A stretch of DNA of 64,000 bases from Planctomycetota bacterium (lineage in GTDB: Bacteria; Planctomycetota; UBA1135; GCA-002686595): contig JABABA010000010.1 of assembly GCA_014238415.1 (NCBI GenBank), forward strand, positions 1 through 64,000, read 5' to 3'. Under the pieces are notes generated by a model, which saw only the letters and a program-made list of their open reading frames with translations, was not told the origin of the DNA and did no database searches. This document shows positions 7,338 to 17,168 of the stretch, in pieces. The stretch's first letter is position 1. Each line of letters starts with the position of its first letter. The position numbers were made by a program, and so were the translations under genes.

Positions 7338-8708
7338 ATGGCCAAACAAGCAACCGGCGTCATGGATGCCATCGTCTCCCTCTGCAAGCGCAGGGGTTTT
7401 ATATTCCAGGCCTCCGAGATCTACGGAGGCATTGGGAACACCTACGACTATGGTCCCCTGGGGGTTGAGCTCCTGCGACGAATCAAGGACGCCTGGTGGG
7501 ATGACGTGGTGGTCGAGCGCTCCAACGTGGTGGGGCTGGATTCGGCGATTATTCAAAACCCCAAGGTTTGGGAGACCAGCGGGCATGTGGGGGGGTTCAG
7601 TGATCCCATGGTGGATTGCAAGCTCTGCAAGGCACGCTTTCGGGCGGACATGCTTGAGGATGCCCGTTGCCCCAAGAAGCCCAGCAAGAATCCCACCGAG
7701 TGCCAGGGAGAACTGACCGAGCCACGGGCTTTCAATCTGATGTTCAAGACTCACATAGGGGCGGTGGAAGAGTCTGCTTCCGTGGCCTACCTGCGGCCTG
7801 AGACCGCCCAGGGGATTTTCTTGAACTTCAAGAATGTGATGGAGGCTGGACGCATCAAGCCGCCCTTTGGCATCGCTCAGATTGGCAAGAGCTTCCGCAA
7901 CGAGATCACACCGGGCAACTTTGTGTTCCGCACCCGTGAGTTCGAGCAGGCCGAGATGGAGTTCTTTGTGCCTCCTGAGGAAAATGATCAGTGGTATGAC
8001 TACTGGCGCAAGGCGCGTTTTGAGTGGTACCTGAATCTGGGGCTCAACCCGGACAAGCTGCGTATGCGCGAGCATGAAGCAGACGAATTGGCCCATTACT
8101 CCACGGCTACAGCAGACATCGAGTATCTCTATCCTTTCGGTTGGGGCGAGTTGGAAGGAATCGCTTGTCGAACGGACTTCGACCTCAAGCGTCATAGTGA
8201 AGCCAGCGGTACGGACCTGGTCTATTTCGATCCACAGGCCAAGGAACGCTACACTCCCTATGTGATTGAGCCAGCGGGTGGAGTCAACCGAATGGCCTTG
8301 ACCTTCTTGATTGACGCCTACGAGGAGCAGCAGGTGGGCAAGGACATGCGCACGGTGTTGCATTTCTCTCCGCGCCTTGCGCCCATCACGGTGGGAGTTT
8401 TTCCCCTGGTCAAGAAGGACGGCATGCCTGAGAAAGCAGCCGAGGTGGAGGCTCTTTTGCGCCGCGCCCATCTTGCGAGTTTTTATGACGAGAAGGGCGC
8501 CATCGGGCGCCGCTACCGGCGCCAGGACGAGATCGGTACGCCCTACTGTGTGACCATCGACGGTGACACGCTTTCCGATGGCACAGTCACCTTGCGGCAT
8601 CGGGATTCCATGGAGCAGGAAAAGGTCACCCTTGACGAGTTGGTGCAGGTCATTCAGGCCCGCAGCGCGTCCTGGGAGCGTCCTCAGCCCCTTGCAACTC
8701 TTGAGTAG
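7338..8708 (+). CDS. glyS: Glycyl-tRNA synthetase, dimeric class II type
   Basis: A 456-residue enzyme that charges tRNA-Gly. It opens with the family hallmark RRGFIFQASEIYGGIGNTYDYGP near residue 18, has class II motif 2 around SFRNEITPGNFVFRTREFEQAEMEFF, the active-site segment with PYVIEPAGGVNRM, and a C-terminal anticodon-binding domain starting at about residue 350. It is the archaeal/eukaryotic-like alpha2 form, not the alpha2beta2 GlyQ/GlyS form. Length is normal. It is divergent from mqnC. Confidence 0.93.
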   Translation: MAKQATGVMDAIVSLCKRRGFIFQASEIYGGIGNTYDYGPLGVELLRRIKDAWWDDVVVERSNVVGLDSAIIQNPKVWETSGHVGGFSDPMVDCKLCKARFRADMLEDARCPKKPSKNPTECQGELTEPRAFNLMFKTHIGAVEESASVAYLRPETAQGIFLNFKNVMEAGRIKPPFGIAQIGKSFRNEITPGNFVFRTREFEQAEMEFFVPPEENDQWYDYWRKARFEWYLNLGLNPDKLRMREHEADELAHYSTATADIEYLYPFGWGELEGIACRTDFDLKRHSEASGTDLVYFDPQAKERYTPYVIEPAGGVNRMALTFLIDAYEEQQVGKDMRTVLHFSPRLAPITVGVFPLVKKDGMPEKAAEVEALLRRAHLASFYDEKGAIGRRYRRQDEIGTPYCVTIDGDTLSDGTVTLRHRDSMEQEKVTLDELVQVIQARSASWERPQPLATLE

Positions 8709-8822
8709 TTCAGGCCAATTTGGCCAGGGCTGCTTGTTGACGCAACTCTAACCCCTTCCAGACTTTATTCGAGCTAGAATCTTCTGATCTGCGGTGATGT
8801 CGCCGCCTGAACAGTAAACACC

Positions 8823-9911
8823 ATGATTTCTTTACCCCTCATTCTTGTGCCCCTCTTCGCGGGCGTTGCACTACAGGAGGACCATGTGACTCCGAGTCAG
8901 GTCCTGATGGAGTCCATCGTTGAAGATGCCTTCAGTGATCTGGAAGCTGAATTCACCGAGGCATACGACGGCTGGCGCGCGGAACTGCGCAAGGCCAAAG
9001 GAATCAAGGCCAAGCGCGCTTTGCGCGAGAAGCATCCGGTCCGGCTCTACTGGGATCGGTTTCAGGGTCTGGCTGACGGAGGCGAGGGCCGCGCCTTGAT
9101 CTGGATGACGCGCTCCCTGCGCAACAAGGGGCTACGTCTCTCGGCGATAGCGCCTGAGAAAGTGCGCATCGCGAAATTGCTTCTCAAAGACTATTCCATG
9201 GCGAGCTGGTTTGGTGATGGCGTCGACAGTTTTGTGCGCGATCGCAAACACCTGGGTCAAGAGTGGGTGATGGATGCACTGCGCAGAGTTGCGAACGTCA
9301 ATAAGGACCACAATATTCAGGCACAGTGCAAGTATGAACTGGTAGGCCTACTGCGCAAAATCGAGGGCAAGGCGGCCCTTGATGAGGCTGATGTCCTGAT
9401 GGCTGAACTGCTCGATCACTACGCAGACACAGAGTACGGCTTCAGGATGCGCGCTGAGCGTACCCGGCCCGAGGACCTCGAGCCCGGTAAAGAAGCTCCT
9501 GAGTTTCTAGGCCGAACGATCGATGGTCACGACTTCAAGCTGTCAGATTATCGCGGCAAGGTGGTCCTGATCGACTTCTATGGATTCTGGTGAGGCCCCT
9601 GCAGGTCGGCCATGCCGCACCTGCAGGAGCTCGTGAAGCTCCATCAAGACAGCCCTTTTGCACTGATCGGCGTCAACACCGGTGACGACCCCGAGACCTT
9701 CCGCAAGGGCGTTGAAAAACACGGCGTCTCATGGATCAGCGCCTATCAAGGGGAGGATTCCCCGATCGCTGATCTGTACAGGGTGAGTGGATACCCGACC
9801 TACTTCCTGATTGACGCCAAGGGCATAATTGTGGCCAGTGGACATTCATCAAGTGCAATGGACCCAAAAATCAAGCAGCTTCTGTCTGACATGAAGAAGT
9901 CCAGGGACTGA
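8823..9911 (+). CDS. Exported TlpA/thioredoxin-like candidate selenoprotein (in-frame TGA at 9591)
   Basis: Read through TGA at 9591-9593, this is one 362-residue protein. It has a signal peptide (residues 1-17), a charged mostly helical region (about 20-215), then a TlpA/AhpC-like thioredoxin fold starting at PGKEAPEFLGRTIDG. The redox motif is FYGFW-U-GPC, with position 257 encoded by TGA where relatives have the first cysteine of CGPC. After the TGA the fold continues intact: MPHLQELVKLH, IGVNTGDDPETF and the cis-proline strand SGYPTYFLID. No frameshift or decay is seen on either side. A 13-bp hairpin starts four bases after the TGA. This is the pattern of a Cys-to-Sec thioredoxin-like selenoprotein. 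Alternatives are a recent nonsense mutation or a sequence error. The window shows no sel genes. Confidence 0.75.
9594..9627 (+). promoter_or_regulatory. Candidate bacterial SECIS hairpin
   Basis: Directly after the TGA, arms CCTGCAGGT (9598-9606) and ACCTGCAGG (9619-9627) pair perfectly. CGGC (9607-9610) pairs with GCCG (9614-9617), leaving a CAT loop and one bulged C at 9618. The loop sits 18-20 bases after the TGA, within the range used by SelB-dependent SECIS elements. If the upper pairs open, the loop begins with G, as in known bacterial elements. Confidence 0.7.
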
Positions 9912-9915
9912 TAGG

Positions 9916-9936
9916 ACCGGTCAGCAGCTGGTTTTT
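9916..9936 (+). terminator. Terminator after the thioredoxin-like gene
   Basis: ACCGGT (9916-9921) pairs with GCTGGT (9927-9932), with two wobbles, around loop CAGCA, followed by four or more T. It starts five bases after the stop. The rest of the convergent gap to 10105 shows nothing definite. Confidence 0.5.
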
Positions 9937-10105
9937 GAGGTATCTCGCCTCGGGAGCCTTGGCGCGGGGTTCATCCGAGAAGGCCGGCCCATGAATGGGA
10001 TAAGCCCAACAGTTCTCGCGCTTCGGCAACTTCCGGTTTCCGCTCCGTGAACCGCTTCTCGCGAATCGTTGAGGGGCGGCTCTTTGGTTCTGTAATGACT
10101 GGGAA

Positions 10106-12508
10106 TCACTCCCAGCTGACGCTGGCGCGGACCACTACAGGGTTGTCCAGCACATGGGGAGCTGAGGTCTGCAGCACAGGTAGGCCATTGACCCCGATGC
10201 GCAAGCCGCAGACGCTGCGGTCGTCATTGTCAACCACGAAGAGGAAGCGTCCGAGGGGTGAGATTTCCAGGTCGCCCAGGGATATGCCGGCCGCAGTTGC
10301 ACCGCTGGTTCCTTTGGCGTAATCAGACTGAATCACATCCCCTGTGCCACCCAAGGTGGCAAAGATCCAAGTTTCGAAGGGGTGGTGCACGATGTCGTAG
10401 GGCTCACTCAGTATGCCTGTTTCAATCTCATAGCCGCTTCCATCGCTGCCAGACTTGAGTGAAAGTATGCCGGTGCTTGCTTGCAGTCTGTAGCCACGGA
10501 TCAGGTGTGCGCTCTTGAAAGCGACAAAGAAATCCTGACCATTGCGCGAGAAGGCCATGCCGGAGGGGCCGCCTGTGACTGTCAATTGGGGAACGCCTGT
10601 CGAAGCGTCCAGTGACCCATCGAGATTCAAAGGAATGCTCGCCAGCAGTCCGCTGCTTGCATCTGCTGCAACCAGCCAGTGCCCGGTGGGGTCTGAGAGC
10701 ATGGACGAGGGTGTCAAGTCAAGGTCCTTGGAGCCAAGCAGTGACAACAGGCCATGGTCTTGGTTGATGCTATAGGCGTGAACCGCGGCTGAACCCTGAG
10801 CTCCGCCAGTGGCCAGATAGAGCACGGTCCCCAGAGGATTGAGTGCCATGGTGCGCGGATCGATAGGTGTGCTCAGCACCGATGCCTGGGCTGTATCGAG
10901 GAGTCCATCTTCTCCCACCTCCATTGACCAGAGGGACTGGGCTGGAATGTCAAGGATGAAGAACAGAGAGCCGCGGGGGTGTACGAGTGCTTCAGAGGGA
11001 TCGTTGCCGACTGGGATTGGCAGGGCCGATGTGGCCAACTGTCCACTGGTCGGGTCCATTCCGAACTGGTGGATCATGCCATCCGAGATGCCTGGTCCTC
11101 CCACACTTAGCATGCGCCCCTTGTCCGAGACGAAGACTCCGCGCACGGTGGCTTCTACTGGGTTCGGGCCGACAACCACAGCCAGATGATCCGCCCCACT
11201 GCGAGTGCGGAACGCACCCCTGCTGAAGAGGGACCCATCACTGGGGTCGGTTTCAAAGGCCAGCAGGCCATCGAGCCCCGCTGCTGAGATGAACAGGAAG
11301 CGCCCCGTGGAATCATAGGTCAATGCCGATGGGGCGGACCCAAGAGAGAAGGGGTCTCCAGAGGCGCCAAGATCAAGACTGTCCTTGAGCAGGACAAAGC
11401 GCTGCACCGCGGGCTGTTCGCCTCCTAGCAAGGTCACCAGGGAGCGGCCGGTGGGTTGAATTGCGATGGCAATCGGTTGTCCATCACCCAGGTCTTTCAC
11501 ACCCGAACCATCTGGCACCAGATTGCCGTCAATCAGGTCCAGTGGCAGGATGCGGTTCACGTTGAATCCGCTGATGCCAAGGAAGAGGCGATTCCCGATT
11601 GCAGCCAGCGCTCTGGGCTCAAATTCGTTGAGCATCGTGTGCTGAGGGTCCCCTGTGGGAATGCCGCTCGAATCAAGTGTGTAGTTCGAGAGCCCGTAGG
11701 ATGCGGAGTCTCCACCGTCGGCCAGGACCAGGTGCCCGGCATCGTGTGCAAAGACCGGCAGCCGGGGAGCATCTTCGGTGGTCAGGATTGTGGGCTCAGC
11801 CAGCACGCGACCATCCGAGGCCAGTGGATAGATCCACAGCTCGTCCGCGTCTTCGGCAGTAACAACCAGGGAGCGCCCGTTGGTATCAACTGCCAGACCA
11901 TAGGAATCGCTGTTGCCTACATCCCAGGACTGGACGCGCACTGGCGCAATTACATCTGCGCGAACATGATAGACATAGAGTTCAGGCGGATTGCTGTTCA
12001 CCACTGCATAGGCAACACTTACTGAGGGGTGGCTGATCAGATCCTTGAGCCCTGCTTCGGTGTCGAACCATCCATCATGGGCCGCGATTCCCGTGCGGGC
12101 ATCTACCCGGAACATCTCCACCGAGGCCATGGCATCGCCTCCAGCAATCAGGTGTCGCAATGGAGGGGCAACTCCCAAGGGCAGTACTGCCGTTGTGGCG
12201 CCTCCCGAGTTGGAAGCTGTGATTGTGTACTCCTGAAATTCAGTCGCTCCCGCGGGAGTTCCTGAAATGGTTCCTGTCCCCTGATCAATGGACAGCCCTA
12301 CGGGCAGTTGGGGCTGTGTGCTCCAGGCACTTACTTCCCCTTCGACACTCGGGGTCAGGGGAGCAATCGGCACACCGATCATCAGCGAGAGCGTTGCATC
12401 CCAGTAGGTCAGATCACTTGGTGCAGCGATACCAGAAGAGTTGCTGTTCGAGGAGTTTGAACAAGCAGAAAGTCCAATAAGAAGGCTGATAGCTATGAGG
12501 CGGTTCAT
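10106..12508 (-). CDS. Lipoprotein with He_PIG domain and YncE/lactonase-like beta-propeller
   Basis: The ATG at 12508 gives MNRLIAISLLIGLSAC, a lipoprotein signal with lipobox LSAC, so it is preferred over the upstream ATG at 12547. A Ser/Asn linker leads to a putative Ig (He_PIG) domain with LPVGLSIDQGTGTISGTP. The rest, to 800 residues, is repeated strands of the form FRVDARTG, YPLASDGRV and SYSINQDHG that fit a seven-bladed lactonase/YncE-type propeller. Enzymatic activity is not evident; a surface binding or structural role is more likely. It is a paralog of the product of 14434-16923, and the gamma-glutamyltransferase gene lies between them on the same strand. Confidence 0.75.
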   Translation of the reverse strand: MNRLIAISLLIGLSACSNSSNSNSSGIAAPSDLTYWDATLSLMIGVPIAPLTPSVEGEVSAWSTQPQLPVGLSIDQGTGTISGTPAGATEFQEYTITASNSGGATTAVLPLGVAPPLRHLIAGGDAMASVEMFRVDARTGIAAHDGWFDTEAGLKDLISHPSVSVAYAVVNSNPPELYVYHVRADVIAPVRVQSWDVGNSDSYGLAVDTNGRSLVVTAEDADELWIYPLASDGRVLAEPTILTTEDAPRLPVFAHDAGHLVLADGGDSASYGLSNYTLDSSGIPTGDPQHTMLNEFEPRALAAIGNRLFLGISGFNVNRILPLDLIDGNLVPDGSGVKDLGDGQPIAIAIQPTGRSLVTLLGGEQPAVQRFVLLKDSLDLGASGDPFSLGSAPSALTYDSTGRFLFISAAGLDGLLAFETDPSDGSLFSRGAFRTRSGADHLAVVVGPNPVEATVRGVFVSDKGRMLSVGGPGISDGMIHQFGMDPTSGQLATSALPIPVGNDPSEALVHPRGSLFFILDIPAQSLWSMEVGEDGLLDTAQASVLSTPIDPRTMALNPLGTVLYLATGGAQGSAAVHAYSINQDHGLLSLLGSKDLDLTPSSMLSDPTGHWLVAADASSGLLASIPLNLDGSLDASTGVPQLTVTGGPSGMAFSRNGQDFFVAFKSAHLIRGYRLQASTGILSLKSGSDGSGYEIETGILSEPYDIVHHPFETWIFATLGGTGDVIQSDYAKGTSGATAAGISLGDLEISPLGRFLFVVDNDDRSVCGLRIGVNGLPVLQTSAPHVLDNPVVVRASVSWE

Positions 12509-12712
12509 GGTGGGCACAGCCGGGGAGAGGTGCGGCCCCCGTGCCATGCAGGGAACGCTACCCCTCTATTCTAGGCCATGTCCGAGTAAGTCTCATTTTG
12601 TGGCAGGAAGCCTTTTCCTGCCCCCCTCTGCGACCATCCCAAGGCTGTTTTCTGGCCCGCGCAGGGCCAATACCTGAAGCTGCCCCTCGGTGGGGGTCCT
12701 GCTCTTCTGGCC

Positions 12713-14395
12713 TCAATAGCCGGCAGCCATGCCGTCCTTACGGCTTTCGCTGGCGCCAACCCAGCAGCCGCTCTCAGGGTGGCGTCCCACTGCCTGGTAG
12801 CCTCCAAAAACCCCGGGCCGGTCCACAAGCTGATGGCCCATGGCCTGCAGGGCTTTCAACACCTTGGGATCAAAGCCGCCCTCAAGGGTTACCCGCCCCC
12901 CGTTCTCCATTCGTTCTCCTGTCGGTTGGGAGGAGTCCAGGTGAATCACTCTGGAGGCGTCGCCTGCTTCCTGCAGATTCATGCCAAAGTCGATGATGTT
13001 GCACAGCACCCAGGTGTGGGCTTGGGGTTGCGTCGCACCGCCCATTACTCCAAAGGCCAGGAAGGGCTGGCCCTTGTGTTTGACGAATGCTGGGATGATC
13101 GTGTGGAAGGGGCGTTTGCCCGGGGCGTAGGTATTTGCACGGCCAGGGGTCAAATCGAAGAGTTCACCCCGGTCTTGAAGTACAAAGCCCAGGCCTTCTG
13201 GCGTGATCCCTGAGCCCATGCCCCTATAGTTGCTCTGGATCAGGCTGACCATGTTGCCTGCTGCATCGGCGACGGAAAGATAGATCGTGTCTCCTTCTTC
13301 CAAGGCCGGGTTGCCGGCCGGAAAGGACTGTGCTGCGCGCTCCAGGTCGATCAGGGCCCGTCGGGTCTCTGCGTACTCTTTCGAGATCAATCTCTCCACA
13401 GGCACCTCCGCCATGGAGGGATCCGCGTAGAAACGTGCTCGGTCCTCAAAGGCCAGTTTCTTGGCTTCGATGAAGATGTGCAGATGCTCTACGCTGCCAA
13501 ACCCCATTGCCTTGAGGTCATAGGGTTCGATGATGTTGAGCATCTGTAGGGCGGCGATGCCCTGGCCGTTGGGGGGCAGTTCGAAGACCTCATAGCCGCG
13601 ATAGGTGGTGGAGACCGGGGGTGTCCACTCCCCTTTGTGACGGGCCAGGTCTTCGCTGGTCAGGAAGCCACCTTGGTCCTGTACCTCCTTGGCGATGGCC
13701 TTGGCAATAGCGCCCTGGTAGAAGGCCTTTGCGCCTCCTTTGGCAATTGCTTCGAGGGTCTTGGCAAGCCCTGGGTTGGCGAAGACATCCCCTTCTTTTG
13801 GTGCAGCACCCTTGGGCATGAAGGTCTCGGCAAAGTGCGGGTACTTCTTCAAGCGTCTTGAGTTGAGTCCCCAGTAGTAGGCGATTGTCTGGGGGACTGG
13901 TGCGCCTTCCGTGGCTAGTTGGATCGCGGGCTGCAGGACCTGCTCAAGGGGCAATTCGCCGAAGCGTCCGTGCAACTGGTCCCAGGCTTCCACGCAGCCG
14001 GGCACGCTGACAGGCAGAGGTCCATGGCTGGGGATTTTCTCCAACCCGCGCGAGCGCAATTCCTTCAGGGTCAGGCTCATGGGAGACCTGCCACTGCCAT
14101 TGTAGCCGTGCACCTCATCGGTCTTGGCTTCATAGACAATGGCGAAGAGGTCTCCCCCTAATCCGCAACCCGTGGGTTCTGCGAAACACAGCACCGAGTT
14201 GGCTGTGATGGCTGCATCCATGGCAGAGCCTCCTGCCTTGAGAATGTCCAGCGCGGCCACTGTGGCAAGGGGATGACTGGTGGCCACCATACCGTGTTGG
14301 CTGAGGACCTGGGAGCGGGTGGCGAAGGGTTGGCCTGTGATTCGATCCACTTGGGGAGTCAGGGCTAGGGCAGTGATGAGCAGGGTCAGGGACAT
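12713..14395 (-). CDS. ggt: Gamma-glutamyltransferase
   Basis: A 560-residue N-terminal-nucleophile hydrolase that cleaves gamma-glutamyl bonds (glutathione and conjugates), usually outside the cytoplasm. The autoprocessing threonine is predicted as Thr370 in EEGDTIYLSVADAAGN, giving a large subunit of about 370 residues and a small one of about 190. Other family marks are the early ATSHPLATVAALDILKAGG, GCGLGGD and a late GVMGGATQPQ. The N-terminus MSLTLLITALALTPQ looks like a short signal peptide. It is bracketed by two propeller lipoprotein genes in the same direction, possibly one transcription unit. Confidence 0.9.
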   Translation of the reverse strand: MSLTLLITALALTPQVDRITGQPFATRSQVLSQHGMVATSHPLATVAALDILKAGGSAMDAAITANSVLCFAEPTGCGLGGDLFAIVYEAKTDEVHGYNGSGRSPMSLTLKELRSRGLEKIPSHGPLPVSVPGCVEAWDQLHGRFGELPLEQVLQPAIQLATEGAPVPQTIAYYWGLNSRRLKKYPHFAETFMPKGAAPKEGDVFANPGLAKTLEAIAKGGAKAFYQGAIAKAIAKEVQDQGGFLTSEDLARHKGEWTPPVSTTYRGYEVFELPPNGQGIAALQMLNIIEPYDLKAMGFGSVEHLHIFIEAKKLAFEDRARFYADPSMAEVPVERLISKEYAETRRALIDLERAAQSFPAGNPALEEGDTIYLSVADAAGNMVSLIQSNYRGMGSGITPEGLGFVLQDRGELFDLTPGRANTYAPGKRPFHTIIPAFVKHKGQPFLAFGVMGGATQPQAHTWVLCNIIDFGMNLQEAGDASRVIHLDSSQPTGERMENGGRVTLEGGFDPKVLKALQAMGHQLVDRPGVFGGYQAVGRHPESGCWVGASESRKDGMAAGY

Positions 14396-14433
14396 GGGCG
14401 TCCAGTCTACGCCACGTCACCCCGTCGTGAGCA

Positions 14434-16923
14434 CTAATCCAAACCCTTGCGAATCACCAGAGCTGTGGGTGCTGTGCCTGTGGGCACAGTACCGTCCTCG
14501 CTGAGCGTGGTAGGATCCGCGCCGATTGAGTGCACAACAATCCGATCGCCATCTCCGTCCAGCACATAGAGCTTGGTTCCACGGGGGTTCACGCGCAGGT
14601 CCATGGGACTGAAAAGCAGAGGGGTGTTCTCCACCAGTGCCATAACCTGAGTGTCAGGGTCGATGGTCACAGTCAGCAGAGATGGAAGGTTGCCCGCATC
14701 TTGGTTCAGGATCACATAGCCCGCTGGCGGGCCTGGATCTGTACCAACCGCCGTGCCCGTATCGGGGACCATGTTCGGGGCCAGTGGAATGCCATGCTCG
14801 AAGGCGACTGGGGCACCGGGTACTTCCAAGGCTGCTCCCACCAAAGGTGAGAGCTGGCCACTCGTCTGATGCACCGCATAGGGCATCACCAGATGGGTTG
14901 TGGCCAGGCAGGCATAGGCGTGGCGTCCTGAGGGGGCAAAGCGCAGATGACCTGGGTTGCCCGTGGCTACGGCGAATGCCGCCTCATGGTCCAATTCGCC
15001 ATGTTCGAAGAGGAAGCTTGCGATACTGGCCGAGCCGCTCACATGCACGAACCGTCCGGTTCGGTCGCAGGAGATTTCTTCAGGGTCGTTCGATAATGCG
15101 ATAGTCTGGCTGAGGGCAAGATCATCGGGGTTTTCCCCGATTGTGAACATCAGCACTCGACCAGGTATTTCCAACGTGACGAAGAGGTAGCGCCCAGAAG
15201 GATCTACTGCGATGCCCTTGGGAGTCCCTGGAAGAGCAATCGGCGTTCCAGGCATGTTCGATACCATGCCGTCGTCGTCGAGTAGCACCACGGTCAGGTT
15301 CTGGCTTGCTTCGTTTGCTATCCATGCAGCGGCGCCACGCGGATCCAGTGCCAGGTGATCAGGGCGGATACCCAGGTCTTGGTCCGGGCCGCTGCTGGTA
15401 AGTGCACCAGTGGCGGGGTCTACATCGAAGGCCGAGAGGTCTTCCGATTGCTCGTTGATCGAGTAGAGGTTGAGTGCAACTGCCGCCAGGGGCTCTGTTG
15501 CGTTCAGAATGGTCAAGCGGAAAAGGCCAGGACGGGTTCTGATTTCGCTGACTCGGGTGACGGCTCCGTTGTCGGGATCGATTTGCAGGCTGCTGATCTC
15601 ATGCTCGCCAGAGTACGAGACATAGACGTAGGTCCCAGAGCGGTCCATGGTCACATTCCGGGGCTCGAAGGACAAGTCTTGGATTGAGGCCAAGCCCAAC
15701 TCGCCAGTTTCCCTGTTTACCTCGTAAACACGCAACTCGCTGCTTCCAGCACAGGTTGTCGCAAGGAAAGTACCCGCTGGCCCAATTGCCAGGGATGTGG
15801 GCAATGCCCCTGTGGCGGTGCGCGTGCCCCAGGTCACCTGCGGTCCAAGAGTCTCGTCCCAGCCGATATGGAACAGTTGGATCTCCGAGGTTTCTTCGAA
15901 GCTTACATAGAGATGCTCACCCGTGTCATCCAGCACCATATCCGTCGGGCGTCGAGTGAAGAAGGACAGGTCTCCGTCGAAGGTGAGCTCGCCTGTCGCG
16001 GGGTCGATCAGGAACAGGTTGAGGTTGCGTGAATGGTAGTTCTGACAGAAAACGAAGCGACCAAGAGGATCGACAATGATGCGGTCAGGGCTGGTCCCGG
16101 TTATCGCTGCGATGCCGATGGGGGTCAATTCTCCGCTGATCTGATCCACCGAGTGTGTTTGGATGCGGTGGTTGGCTCTTGAGGCAATGAAGGCCAGGGC
16201 GCCATCACTGCTCAGGCCCATGGTGTGAGCTCCTTCAAGGAACGAGCGTGAGGATGAATAGCGCGGCAGGCCCGTGTTGGGATCGATCTTGAAGACCGAG
16301 ACATCTTCTTCGCTACCCAATTCACCATTGTTCGCGGTCCAGGCCAGATGTCCATCGGGGTGTACGACCACATCGCCCAGCGCACCTGCTGCACTGGGGG
16401 CGTACTCCAGACCCAGGGGGCTGAGCGCGCCGCTGAACGGGTCGATGCGGTGCATCATGAGGGTGCCGTCCCCATAACTGCCGAGGGCCAGAACCGGGGT
16501 GTCGGTTACGCGGATCTCCAAGGCCACATTTGTGGAACCATGTTCGCTTGCGCCGGTGACGGTGTAGAGGGAGACTTCGGTCTGGATCAGTGGAGTGCCG
16601 CTGATCACCCCCGTCAGAGGATCGATCTCGAGACCTGCTGGTAATTCGGGCAGGACAGTGAAGTTGTCGATGATTCCGGTCCAGGTCGGCGTGTTGTCTT
16701 GCCCGGTAACTTGGGCGATGTAGGCCGAAATCGGCCTTTCAAACACAAGTGAGTGGGGCACGTTGGAGTCGTCCCCGGAGCCCCCTCCCGGGCCGCCGCC
16801 TCCGGATCCGGCATTGGGGCCGCTGCTCCCGCCACAAGCGGCGAGCAAGAACAAGCCTGCGGACGCCAGGAGCATTGTTCGTGGATAAGCGGGAGTTGTT
16901 GGGACAGTGATTGGATACGACAA
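14434..16923 (-). CDS. Lipoprotein with He_PIG domain and beta-propeller (paralog)
   Basis: An 829-residue protein with lipoprotein signal AGLFLLAAC and a Gly/Ser-rich linker. A He_PIG Ig-like domain (LPAGLEIDPLTGVISGTP) precedes a long propeller with repeated IDPxTG turns such as FKIDPNTGL, FLIDPATGEL and FDVDPATGAL. It has the same architecture as the product of 10106-12508 but is diverged, so the pair arose by an older duplication. The IDPxTG turns are typical of lactonase-family/YncE propellers in planctomycete secretomes. A true start at the inner Met (residue 17) would also give a good lipoprotein signal. Confidence 0.75.
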   Translation of the reverse strand: MSYPITVPTTPAYPRTMLLASAGLFLLAACGGSSGPNAGSGGGGPGGGSGDDSNVPHSLVFERPISAYIAQVTGQDNTPTWTGIIDNFTVLPELPAGLEIDPLTGVISGTPLIQTEVSLYTVTGASEHGSTNVALEIRVTDTPVLALGSYGDGTLMMHRIDPFSGALSPLGLEYAPSAAGALGDVVVHPDGHLAWTANNGELGSEEDVSVFKIDPNTGLPRYSSSRSFLEGAHTMGLSSDGALAFIASRANHRIQTHSVDQISGELTPIGIAAITGTSPDRIIVDPLGRFVFCQNYHSRNLNLFLIDPATGELTFDGDLSFFTRRPTDMVLDDTGEHLYVSFEETSEIQLFHIGWDETLGPQVTWGTRTATGALPTSLAIGPAGTFLATTCAGSSELRVYEVNRETGELGLASIQDLSFEPRNVTMDRSGTYVYVSYSGEHEISSLQIDPDNGAVTRVSEIRTRPGLFRLTILNATEPLAAVALNLYSINEQSEDLSAFDVDPATGALTSSGPDQDLGIRPDHLALDPRGAAAWIANEASQNLTVVLLDDDGMVSNMPGTPIALPGTPKGIAVDPSGRYLFVTLEIPGRVLMFTIGENPDDLALSQTIALSNDPEEISCDRTGRFVHVSGSASIASFLFEHGELDHEAAFAVATGNPGHLRFAPSGRHAYACLATTHLVMPYAVHQTSGQLSPLVGAALEVPGAPVAFEHGIPLAPNMVPDTGTAVGTDPGPPAGYVILNQDAGNLPSLLTVTIDPDTQVMALVENTPLLFSPMDLRVNPRGTKLYVLDGDGDRIVVHSIGADPTTLSEDGTVPTGTAPTALVIRKGLD

Positions 16924-17168
16924 GGAGCACCTCAGACGCGCCTAGGGAAGTTGGGTTTGGTAAACCCGACCCGCGGTGAAAAATAGGGAGTGTGGATTTA
17001 GGCAGGGAGAGGCCGCGGAGCATCTTCCAACCAGGATCGATAATAGGAATGAAGAAGGTGAAACGATCCGGTTCCGCTCTGAGACGCAAGATTTGCTCCA
17101 AGCTGATGCACAATGCGGAGCAGAAACCCGCAGTGATGCACTTAGGTCTCAAACTGACGCAGGGCGTG
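16924..17168. other. Intergenic gap with a small hairpin
   Basis: No credible gene lies in these 245 bases. A 9-bp stem with a GGT loop (arms 16950-16958 and 16962-16970, one wobble) lies 27-47 bases upstream of the lipoprotein ATG. It could be a weak terminator for the flavoprotein gene or a leader structure. Confidence 0.35.

Noticed and set aside
7290-8600. 436-residue minus-strand open frame opposite glyS
   Set aside because: Glycyl-tRNA synthetase on the plus strand is unmistakable. Long antisense frames are common in GC-rich coding DNA.
8823-9593. Reading the thioredoxin-like region as a truncated gene plus a separate 99-residue gene at 9612, or as a pseudogene
   Set aside because: The stop falls exactly on a redox cysteine, both halves are intact and in the same frame, and a hairpin follows at SECIS distance. 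A chance nonsense mutation remains possible but fits less well.
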